In this document: piece by piece, positions 15,150 to 25,070 of the stretch
Position numbering within the stretch: position 1 is the stretch's first letter
How the letters are laid out: each line of letters begins with the position of its first letter
Source of the DNA: Rhynochetos jubatus
Taxonomy: Eukaryota; Chordata; Aves; Eurypygiformes; Rhynochetidae
Assembly (NCBI GenBank): GCA_027574665.1
Contig: CM050655.1
Coordinates: 7,311,170 to 7,375,169 of the forward strand
DNA: 64,000 nt
Reading direction: 5' to 3'
The notes under the pieces: generated by a model
Told to the model about the DNA's origin: nothing
Databases searched by the model: none
What the model saw: the letters and a program-made list of their open reading frames with translations, nothing else
Program-made: the position numbers and the translations under genes

Positions 15150-17180
15150 GAGTTGCCTCGATGTTTGCATGTACAACGCGTCAGAGAGTAGCACGGAGCT
15201 GCCCCTTGTCGGCCTGCCCGTCTCTTGGCTGGCACCAATTCCTGCTCTCAAACGTTAGCAGCACTGTTCCCCTCTCACCACTCCCAAGTCAAAGCCTACA
15301 GGACATGCTGTCCCCTCAGGAATTCAACCCAGCACACCAGTCAGCACAGGAAAATGGCTGCCACACATGGGGTGCCTCAGGCAACCAGCCACCTCATGGC
15401 CACCACACGGAGGGAGCCTCAGGTAAAAGGCCACCCGGGACAAATGGCCACCACACATGGGGAGCCTCAGGCAAATATCTGCCCCAGGTAAATGACCACC
15501 ACACATGGGGCTCTGTGAGCAAACGGCTGCCTCAGGCAAATGGCCACCTCAGACAAATGGCGGCTGAATGCACTCCTACCTCTGCCTAGGCGCCCTGCAG
15601 TGCTTAGGGCTGCAGGACACACTGAACTCAGCCAGCCCAAAAGAGAGAAGTTTTCCTTTTGACCCTTTCACACCCCCAAAGCAGGGCTTGGGGCCGTACC
15701 CAGGGAGCTGTGGGTGGTTGTCTCTCCCCTGCTGCAGGGCCGCCATGGTCCCCAGGCCAGCTCCGGGCTCTCTCCTCCTGCCTCTGCTCTGCAGACGTGC
15801 CACCCACGAGAGGCTACCGTGGCCTCTCCACAGCCAGGCTGTGGCTGTGGTTTATTTGGGGTGAAAGGGTGACGGGGTGTCCCCATGCAGCGGCTCTCCA
15901 TCACGTTCTCAGCTACAGGGACACCACGCGTTTCCTCCCCTTCCTCCCGGCCGCCCTGAGGCGTCCATCACCAGCCAGCTCACGGCAAGCCACCCCTGTC
16001 CGGGACCGACACTCAGGAAGTTTGCAGTGTGAAATTGGAAACGGAGAAATAAATTGCGGAGGTAAACTCTGCTCCCAGAGGCTAAACCCATTGCCGCAGC
16101 GATCACGGAGAAGCACAAGCCTCCTCTAAGGGAGGAAGGAGGGAGGGAGCTGTGCTGCACATTTCCACAGCCGCTCCAAATAACTGGCGGGGAGCAGTGC
16201 AGCCGCGGGGCTGGAGGCCAGGGGAAGGAAGGGGAAACCGCGTTCCTTTCTCAAGGCATTTTAGTTAATACCTGCTGCGACCATGCGTTCGCTCATGAAA
16301 ACAATTTCTGCATCAAATATTAAAGCATTTCCAAGGAAATCTGTACGTTCTGTACTTACAGCACTCAATCTTTTTTGTTCACTCTACCAGTCCTTATTAA
16401 ATAATTAATAACAGGTAAAAAATGATCTTTCACATTAACACAGTTCCCACTACTGTTAAAAGAGCAGCTCCATTGCACGTCCGCCACTTCGGACCAAGTG
16501 ATGTATGGTGCTGCTTTACCCTTTATATTTTTGACCTAAAGGGCAATTTTTTTTCCCCTGGGTACCACCGAAACTTTCCACCCGCCCATGCTTGCAAGAG
16601 ACTCATCACCCTGGCGACTGGCCTGCAGAGAGATATGGGCATCACAGCTGCCCTCAGCCCTCTGGTCTGGGGCATGGCTGGCTACTAAGGCTTCAGCCGC
16701 TCACACTGTCACACCTTTGGCAGCTGGGCATATTCCCTGGGGCCTCCAGCCATCTCCCTCCTCTCAGGGACCACCAGAAGCCCCTCTCCCAGCTTCCTGC
16801 ATGCCCCCAGTAGGGTGTCAGATCAGCAGCTAAAGGCCACGTGCTCCTCCCAGACCCTGCACCAACCCTAGGGACAGCTTTCATCAGCTTCTCCTGCTGC
16901 CTCTCCCAGGCATTTTCTGTCCTTCACCTTCCCTTTTTGCTGTTGCCATGGAAATCCCTAATTACGAACCCTGCTGGGCCTCTCTGAGCCCCAGGAACCA
17001 TTCCCTGGAAGCTGCTTTCTTCTGCTAGCAACAGGCTTTCCTGGATTGCGTCCCCAAAGGGCCCTGGTTCCCACAGAGAGGCACCTCGCTGGCTCCCCTG
17101 CAGAGCAGCCCTCTGGCTTCAAGCTGCATTCAAATTGGCCCCAGGCTTGCCGCCAGACATCACAGACCATCACTGCAAAG
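15150..17180. other. GC-rich segment, no defensible gene
   Basis: About 2 kb with visibly higher G+C than its flanks and a cluster of overlapping open frames on both strands (for example 15659-16129 plus and 15909-16160 minus). Such frames are expected where stop codons are rare because of base composition. None carries a recognisable domain, signal peptide or conserved motif. CpG steps occur (around 15937-16120 and 16190-16245) but are not dense enough by eye to call a CpG island. It could hold an unrecognised first exon or promoter of a non-coding transcript. It could equally be a GC-biased neutral segment driven by the minisatellite inside it. Confidence 0.45.
15351..15567. repeat. Minisatellite, about 4.5 copies of a 42-48 bp unit
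   Basis: The core CCACACATGG or CCACACGG starts at 15361, 15403, 15451 and 15499, giving spacings of 42, 48 and 48 bp. A partial copy follows at about 15536-15567. Each unit also carries GGGAGCCTCAGGCAAA-like sequence, with some divergence between units. Because 42 and 48 are multiples of three, one plus-strand frame (15161-15589) reads as repeated 16-residue blocks resembling HHTWGASGKRLPQANG. The other frames through the array are also partly open. I read this as a degenerate minisatellite; a repeat-containing short protein is much less likely. Confidence 0.85.
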
Positions 17181-17409
17181 AGCTCGTAATTTATGCTTGC
17201 AGAATAGCCACAATGTATTTAAAAGTGTTGGGTACATCAATGAAAAAAAAATAAAATCAGAACTGCTCTGGCTCTCCAGTTGCCAGTGCTCAGCTAATAA
17301 TGTTCAGAGTGCTCAACTGAATACAGTAACTATGGATTACCTTCGCGGGTCACTCTACCACAGCAAAGCAGAATAGATTTCCAAAAGGAAAAGGAAATGC
17401 TAACCGACA

Positions 17410-18260
17410 TATGCCACTGAAAATCTTCCCCATAAATCTTTATTTTGGCTTTGTACACATTTGATATTGCCGGTGGCGAATACTGTAAAAAGTATTTGTA
17501 CTTAAATTAGGTTAAAGGAGTTAATATGAAGGAATAAACCTATATTTTTCAGCATAAGTACAAATGTCATCTTTTCATTTCTTGATTAAAATGTCACAGA
17601 GTTGAAGAAAATTATATTTTCGAGAAAATAATGCTAACGCTATGCTCCAAGAATGACACATAATGCAATAGGAAAGACAATAAGAAGTGATTCATATGTA
17701 TCCACCACACTTCACCGATAGGCTTTTATTTTTTAACCAATATAGTGTCTAATGGGCACAATAACTGGAATATGAACAAAAAGCCATTTTCACTTCCAAT
17801 ACACTTTACAGTGATGCTTTTGCAATTTAAGTACCATTCTTAATCCATTTTCACAGGCCTTTACCTTAATGTAACAAAATGAAAGTGACTTTAGGGACAT
17901 TTTCTCCTCTCCATCACAGACAATACAGGCAAACGATGTGAGCTCTGGAATATGAAGCTTGTTGCTCTTAAAGGGGCCTGTCTCAGTCAGAGCACAGTTT
18001 ACAGCCACTGAGGCGTAACTATATATTCACTTTCCCGGTGGTGTAATTTGTGACACTGTGACTGGTGCTGCAACTATGCTTTACAACATCATAGTACAAT
18101 TATTTAATGCAGTTCAGTTTGCAAAACCCTCTCTGGCAATTGGCTAATAATAATTGACTCAGCCTGAGCAAAGCATTCTCAGTAATCACTGCATAATCAT
18201 TTTTTTCAATTACTTTGCTATTAAGTACAAATTTCTTGCCTCTGAATGGCTCTACTTGAA
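17410..18260. promoter_or_regulatory. Candidate conserved enhancer-like block, AT-rich
   Basis: About 850 bp of AT-rich, non-repetitive sequence between the GC-rich segment and the LTR. It contains MEF2/HOX-like runs (CATAAATC and TTTATTTTGG near 17432-17446; CTTTTATTTTTTAACC near 17723), a TTAAATTAGG core near 17502, TGATTAAAATG near 17583, and several TAATAATTG sites near 18145. No open frame of interest crosses it. The regulatory reading rests on composition and motif density only. Confidence 0.3.
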
Positions 18261-18833
18261 CTTACTTAAAAATTATCACCTTTGACACTTACAAAACCAA
18301 CATGTTAGCTTTTCCTTTCTCTTACAGTGAAACACAGCCATTTCCAATGTGACGTCATATTAAAGAAGTCTAAGAGGCATCCAAATGTGAGACACTCTCA
18401 AGAGGAAGAGGGAGTAGTTTTTAAAATTTTCTTCGAACAACTGCTATTGATAAGCAATGTTACATTCTATCATGCCAAGAGCAACGTGCAGGAGAAAAGA
18501 AAACCCTGTACGCTTTCTTTCAATTCAAATTACCTATTGAAGTCATACAAAAGAACACATGAGCTTGTCAAGCTGTTTCACTCACCACAGAAAAAACAAT
18601 GGAGGAAAAGGGGAATGTAGACAAGAAATCAAATGTATTATTATTAATTTCAGAAACATATATTTCAATTTTTGTTTTATGTAAACTTATCATGTGGTTA
18701 TGTTTTCACAACTACCACAAAACTGAAATAAAAAACCATTTTATCCCAAAATTACATATTTTCTCCAATCTTATTTTAGTAGAAAAACCAAGAGAAGCTA
18801 TTTCAGATTGAACTCTTTTCAGAGGGTTTGTTA

Positions 18834-19639
18834 CCTAGTGTGCTGGGTTCAGTCAGGAAAGGGCTAACTCCCTTTACTCTGGTTGCCAGGGAACTCTGTT
18901 GCTGGACAGTAAGTGAAAACATTGATAAGGCCTCAGCTGGTGCTGGGGATGGCCTGTACTGAACTCAGGGTCTTTTGTCCGCTTCAGATACTGTAGCTGA
19001 CCCAGACTAACCAAGGAAGTATTTCATCCCATACTACATCATGTTCCAGTCTCTTTGGGTGGGGAAGAGGGTCCGGTAGCCATTACTCTGCCCTTCTCTC
19101 TCTCTCCCTTGCTCGTCTCTCCGGGCACTTGCTAACCCTCCTGCGTTAGCTGCTTTGCCAACTCCTGTGCTGGCTCATTCGTGTGGGAGCTGGTGGGTTG
19201 TTTTGACTTTTCTGGCCGTGTTATCAGTGATAAGGTTTGCTCGGAATCTGCTGCGTAGGCTCCCAGGCTCCGGCCTTCAGGCCGCGGCTCTCGGGCTGCA
19301 ATCGCTCTCAGGCTGTGGGTCTCGGGCTCTCGGGGTCTGATTTTCATCCCTCAACATCTGGGTGTGCATTGGTCAGTGGATGGTGGGAAATTGTATCATA
19401 TTGTATATATTGTATATATTGTACTGTATGTTTCATTTTCTACTATTTTAAGTATTTAGTATTAGTAGTACCTGTATATATTGATTTAGATTTAATTAGT
19501 AAATAGTTCTTATCTCAATTTTACGAGCTTCCTTATTTCTTTTTCCTCCGATTCTTCCCCTCCACTGGAGGAGAGGAGGGGGATTTGTGAGAATGGCTTC
19601 GTGGTATTTTGCTAGCCGGAGTTAAACCACGACACCTAG
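18834..19639 (+). mobile_element. Solo LTR, TguLTR5-like ERVL-type endogenous retrovirus
   Basis: The LTR proper spans 18839-19634 (796 bp). It begins TGTGCTGGG and ends GGTTAAACC-like sequence closing in CCACGACA, the hallmark ends of the bird TguLTR5-type group. It is flanked by an exact 5-bp target duplication, CCTAG, at 18834-18838 and 19635-19639; five bases fits ERVL-class integration. No internal retroviral region or second LTR is present, so this is a solo LTR left by recombination between the ends. It looks near full length. Inside are a pyrimidine-rich stretch near 19090-19125 and a small internal repeat of ATTGTATAT units near 19394-19425. The intact target duplication suggests insertion within bird evolution, later than the old LINE at 24120; a solo LTR cannot be dated from paired ends. 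Family naming is from memory of its ends and layout. Confidence 0.9.
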
Positions 19640-22600
19640 TCTAAAAAAAATCCCAAACTTATCCAAAAGCTGTGTTTAAAGATAGACATTTTTCATCTTT
19701 AAAGAAAACCTTCATGCACTTATTTTGCTTTTCATATGACAGCCCTTTGAAAGGACTGGGGCAGAGCTCAGGAGTTTCACACTCCTATCTGCTATCTCTA
19801 TCTAGAAATAATTAAGTAATTATCGTGACCCAGTAGTTTCCTGGGAAACAGGAATTGGTTTGCGAGCTCCGATTAAGAAAGCACAGAACACAGAACTGCT
19901 GTTTAAATCCCTCCCTCTTCCAGGACTGGTACATTTGTTTAAGTAAAGCAAATTGCCTTTGCTCACCAAACTTACATCACTGATTTCCCTTTCTCTGGAA
20001 AACTGACTTGCAAACCCTACACAGGTGCTGTGGTGTGGCACAGAGGAGAGACAGGTACCAAAATGACATTTGTGTCAGGAGAATGGTTCAAAGCATATGA
20101 GCTCACCCCAATTCTGCTTTTAGGAGAAGACCAGCCCCCAAGCAGCCAATGAAACATTTTCCCTCTGAACTCAGAGGAAGTAAAAGTAAGATCACATCCC
20201 GCTTCTCGTAATCAGCTTCTGGGGATTAAAAATGAAGAATATCCAGCCCTGTTGGCAGTCACGGTACAGATGGTAATGTGATTACCAGCAGGGCACCAAC
20301 AGGCACCAAGACCAAGATCCCCTGCTCAGCTTTTAAGGAATCAGAGTGCTACCAGTGAGCAATGCCACCTCTCCATCTTTGTCTACGCAATTGTCTACCG
20401 TTCGGTGCACTGAAGTTACTAGCAAGTTGAGATGAGGCATGGCAGAAATGTTGGTGTTTGGTCAGTGTTCTGACAAAGGTTTTCAAACAGGTCAGGTGAT
20501 TTTCATGGACAAAGTGTCTGCATGGTGATAAACAGCGCAATGGAAACAGTGACACAAAAAAGTCATCCTCTTGTCACCCTGGATGATGTTAGAGACATCC
20601 TTGTGCAGTTTTACTGTCATGGGATAAGTGATAAATTATGTATATGGCACAATATCATGCTGATTTTGGGGAGGGCATCATGAAGGTGAAATGCATACCT
20701 TCTGCTCACGAATGTCAATCTAACTGAAGTCTTGGAAGCGGATACTGCTGTCAGACTGCTACAAAACAAAAAGGACAGAAGATAGGTTGTCTGTGTGCTT
20801 GCCACAAATGAGGGCTGAACAGAAACTTCACTGCTGGAAAAAGCAACAGTCAGAGACCCTAAAAAAAACTTTGTGGGATAACAGAGTTGAATTTAATAGC
20901 TTTCCTTCAAGGCTGAGGCCCATCAAATTCTCTAAGCATTGAAAAGAAGAAAGAAGCCATCACTAGCTAAACCCTGATACCAACTCACGACGTTAAAAAT
21001 CAGTAACAAAAATACACTGTTGGACCTGTTTTCTCACATGTACTATCCGGATACTCTGTCTCTTCTAGATTTTTCAAGCCCAAGGGATTGACACACCTCC
21101 TCAAACCAGCACAATGCTCTATCTCCTTCTTACTTACTGGAGATGGCTGGTGTTTCACACACTCCGGAACATGACAAATGCTTCTGTAATTGTATAAAGT
21201 GTGAATAATTAGCAAATGCTGATGACACAAATTAGAAAGCAAATATAGCCAACTCTCTGTAGAGGTTTATTTACCTTCTGACATATGGATGCATAAATAC
21301 ATGCACATAACTTTCCCCCAAACACCAAGAAGCAGTAAGTCCCTAATGTATTGTTGAAAGTATATGTGTTCTCTGATTCGATTCTAATTCCAAGATCATT
21401 TCTCACATACCAATAATTGTCATTATATGACACAGCAGTAAACCAGTCTGACCCTTCCAGTATTTTTAAGCAACTTTATGGATTCTTTGCTGAAATTCAA
21501 AACATTTCATCACAGAGAGGTTGCTGACAGATCACGAATGCAGGTGCTGACACCTGCTTTTGGCACAGACAAGAACATGAGGGTAAATACTACCACACCA
21601 AGAGCACCCTCATGCCATCCCAGGTACCTCTTGCCTGTGATGGGCAGCTGTAACAGCAACCCAAAAGTCAGCTCCGAATGTGGCTGCAGGTCCCAGGCAG
21701 CAGCTTGAGGTTTTACCGACCATATGGGACCCATACACAGAGCTTTACAATGTAGTATTACAATGACTACACAACTTGAAAATACACATCCAAGGACTGA
21801 ACCTAGAAGAAACGTTCATGTTAGAGGCAAAAGGAACCAAAGGAAGAGACTGGGGATACCACAGAATGACAGCACTAGAAAGCCTGTAAAATATGCTTCA
21901 GAGCTAGGCTTCATTTTATCTCTTGACATTAACAAGAGCTGCTGGCATTGTTTGATACTGTATTCTGTGCAATCAAACATGTAATTGTTATATAAATGAT
22001 GCCAGATATCCCTGAAGAGCTTCGCCTGACATGTGTCACTCATGTGAAAGAATTCCATACAGGCACTGCATATTGAGCTGTACAAACAGACCCATGAATG
22101 CATTATCATTGGCAAAAGGTCAGCTTTTCCTTCTTTTCATTCCCTATGCTCTTTCCGAAAGAGCAGAACAACCACTTTACTAATGGCAGGAGATGTTCTA
22201 CAACTTGGTGTTACAAGCACAGAAAACATTTTATTTTGTTTACCCTTTGCTACAAACAGAAATATTTCACCCCTCACTCAGGAAAACCTCAGGAGATTAC
22301 ATGGGGCACAGTCAGTCTTTAGATGGCTCTGTGGTCCTTCAAACATAACAGCGGTTTGAAAATCACCTTCTCAACATGCTGCATCAGCTTTGATTCAGTC
22401 ACGCAATGTGCAGATGGGATAAATCCCGAGTTAGAAATCCAACAACATCCGATTGCTCCTGAACAACAAAACCATTATAGCTCACGGTAGAAGAAAAGGT
22501 GTTGGTTCACATTATAAACTCATCTGCCCACAAGAAAGCGGCTGTAAAAGACTGAGCAGTAGAACTGGAGCTCTAACTAAACAAAACTAAAAATATGTTT

Positions 22601-23871
22601 TATTTGTGATATCGAAGACAATGAACTTGGACCCTGATCAATGGGAGAAATCTGTTCCTTCCATTACAAGAATGTTTCTTCCCAGCAGAAGAAAAAAAAA
22701 GAAAAAGAAAAAACCAGCTTGAAAGCAAATGCCTTCCAATGGACTCCCAAGACTCGTGTCGCCAGAGCATTGAGCTCCTCCACTACAGTCCTCCACAAGA
22801 CTGAAGGATTTTCAGTTTCCTAGTTCTTTGCTGGCTGGGAGCAGAAGTGAAATAGATGAGATGTTTAGCTGCTCAAGGAAAAGTTTCCATCTCTCCTCTG
22901 CCTTACTTGCATACGACCACGGGAATCAGAGTAAGAAACGGACGGTGGGTTGCTTATTTGTTTGGAACACGCTGCTTAAGAAAGCGACAGTATCTGTTAT
23001 CACCATGAGGGAGGAATAACGACTATAAGCTAACTTTCATTTTCTGTGAGCAGTACTTCTTTTAAACTGAGGTTTTGTAACACTCATTTGTTTACTCAAA
23101 CAATTCACCAGAATTCAGGATCCTGACGGTCGTTTTCATTAGGAGGGTGTCACGATGGAGCCCAGTAATTTTCGGATGGAATCATGTTCACTTACATAGC
23201 ATGTATGAAGTAGTTTCCATGATCACAGGATCAAACACTAGAGCCTGTCATTACTCACAGCTTGAAGCCTTGCCAGGCCCACAGACAAACAAAGCAGACT
23301 TTTTCTTCTGTGACACAAACCCAATGACATGTTCCTCTAGTTTTTTGCTCCCCGTCAAACTCCAGTTCTGTGACGTACCTTGCTTTTCTCAGGCAGTATT
23401 TCAGGACAACCCCTCCCTTCCTCTTAAATTTAACATGAAAACAAAAGCCCCTTTGGACTGGGCGACTAAAGCTTTGCACATGCTTTCTTTTGGGGTAAAG
23501 TTTGATTGGGCTGCCTGCCATTCGCCCTACAAAGCATCTCCCATCCTCCCATTTTACACCAGTTGCTCACTCCAGCTTTATCACGGTTTGGCCTGGCTTG
23601 TAAGTTTAAAATTGTAACGGGTATTATTTAGGATCAAACAGTTCATCTCCCATGTCAGTGTTCTAGCTGGAACAGCCATCCCACAGGTAAAACACCTCAA
23701 AGTGAGGAAATTTCAGACAATATAGGAGAAAAAGGCTATCAGGGCACCACAAGTTCTGGAAAGGAAGAGACTAATGTAGAGGTAACAAACCCAGCTGGGC
23801 AGTTCAGTCTGTTAAATGATTTCATTTAAATTGTCACAAAAAACGAAGCCAAGAAAACCCCAAAAAACTAC
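19640..23871. other. No gene seen; single-copy-like DNA
   Basis: No exon or repeat is recognisable. The longest frame (23147-23617 plus, 156 codons) has no domain and is partly mirrored by an open minus-strand frame, so it is treated as chance. An A-rich purine tract sits at about 22688-22712. Confidence 0.55.
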
Positions 23872-23895
23872 GGGGGGGGGGGGGGGGGGGGGGGG
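23872..23895 (+). repeat. Poly-G tract (G24)
   Basis: Twenty-four uninterrupted G on the plus strand, followed after CGGCA by a further GGGGG and purine-rich sequence. It can form G-quadruplexes. Its length may be misjudged by sequencing, since homopolymers of this length are error-prone. Confidence 0.9.
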
Positions 23896-24119
23896 CGGCA
23901 GGGGGAAGGAGGAACAGTCAGAGAAAAGTAGGGTCCAACTGGTACTCAAGACACCCTACTTTTCAGTCCTGCATACTAATGAAGAGGCTGGGTGTATGCC
24001 AACTCCCACTCCTAACTAACATCTGGCCAGCCTTCTCTCCAACACCTCCAGAGGAGTCCAGAGCTCTCCTGAGGGATCTGCTCCCATTTCACATCACACT
24101 TTCCTAACCTTCAACATGA

Positions 24120-25070
24120 ATTTCTTTCTTCCACATTAACCTGATGTTTTACTGTTCTTTCCCAAGTATAAAAGGAGAACAATTAGCTGGCAGTCTCTGC
24201 ACAAAACCTGTTGTGAATTGGGATACTGTTATCCCATCTATTTTCTCTTCTTTATATTAAACACAATCACTTCTTTCAACTTAATTCTATGCTTTCTAAA
24301 TTCTCCCTTGAGTTGCCTCCAATTTGTCCACATCCCTATTAAACAATGAAATACGACTTTTTGCAAGAACACCAGGTTGCTGGCCCATATTCAGCTGTTG
24401 CCCACTCCAAGATCTTATCCTGCTGTTCCCACTGCCCGGGCAGTTACTAGTCCCCATTTTTCACTCCAGCTTGTCCCTTATCTTCTCTGGGTGCAGGGCT
24501 TTGAAAAGCTGAACTTGTTTTTAGTACTTTCTTTCAAATTAACAAGGCCCCTTTGAATTTCAGTTGTCTTCCACTGTCCTTACAGCGTAACAGCTTGATG
24601 TCCTCTGTGCATCTGACCAACATAACCTCCTTTTCATTACCCGAGTCCCTACTAAAAATACTTTATGGAAGTGGGCTGGTTCAGCCCTGCTTTAAATGCC
24701 CTCTCACCCTGGCAGTGAACTACGAGTTTGAGTGGTTTCCGATCCATTGTGTGCAGTGTCTTCACGCTGGACAAATTTCCTTGTGTAGCATATAAAGATA
24801 TCATGAGGAAAAATCAAAAGCTTAATAGAAGTCAAATTATATATTCCCCCTACGTACTGTGTCTATTACCCTGCCCAAGAAGGAAATCAGATTAGTTTGG
24901 CATGATTTGTTTTTCACAAACCCATAGGGTTTTTTTAATCACTTCATCTTCAGCAGCTGATAAACCAACTGTTTAATAATTTGTCCCAGAATCTTTCCTG
25001 GGGCTGAAGTTGGGCTGACTGCTCCCACATTTCTCCAGATCACTCCATTTTTCCTCCTTTTATCCACCTG
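24120..25070 (-). mobile_element. Ancient, decayed CR1-type LINE fragment (reverse transcriptase region)
   Basis: Read on the minus strand, several reverse transcriptase landmarks of CR1 ORF2 are still readable in the correct order. VSPTSAPGKILGQIIKQL lies at 25019-24966 and matches the family's 'SLTSVPGKIMEQI' block. GFVKNKSCQTNLISF lies at 24923-24879 and matches 'QHGFTKGKSCLTNL'. A DF-x-x-AFD remnant of 'LDFSKAFD' lies at 24836-24813. Between the last two blocks the frame shifts, and a stop replaces the lysine of SKAFD, so the element is long dead. Toward lower coordinates, segments resembling later CR1 sequence follow in order: the region near 24600-24680 that encodes the ADDT part in intact copies, the one near 24370-24420, and the 'rubbed' 3' coding segment near 24170-24330. 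The 3' tail is missing. Similarity to bird CR1 is low, suggesting an insertion before or early in bird evolution. Boundaries are uncertain by about 100 bp. Confidence 0.8.

Noticed and set aside
15659-16129. 156-codon plus-strand frame in the GC-rich segment
   Set aside because: Antisense and alternative frames are equally open, and no protein family is recognisable.
19132-19506. Short open frames inside the solo LTR
   Set aside because: They lie wholly within LTR sequence, which is non-coding.
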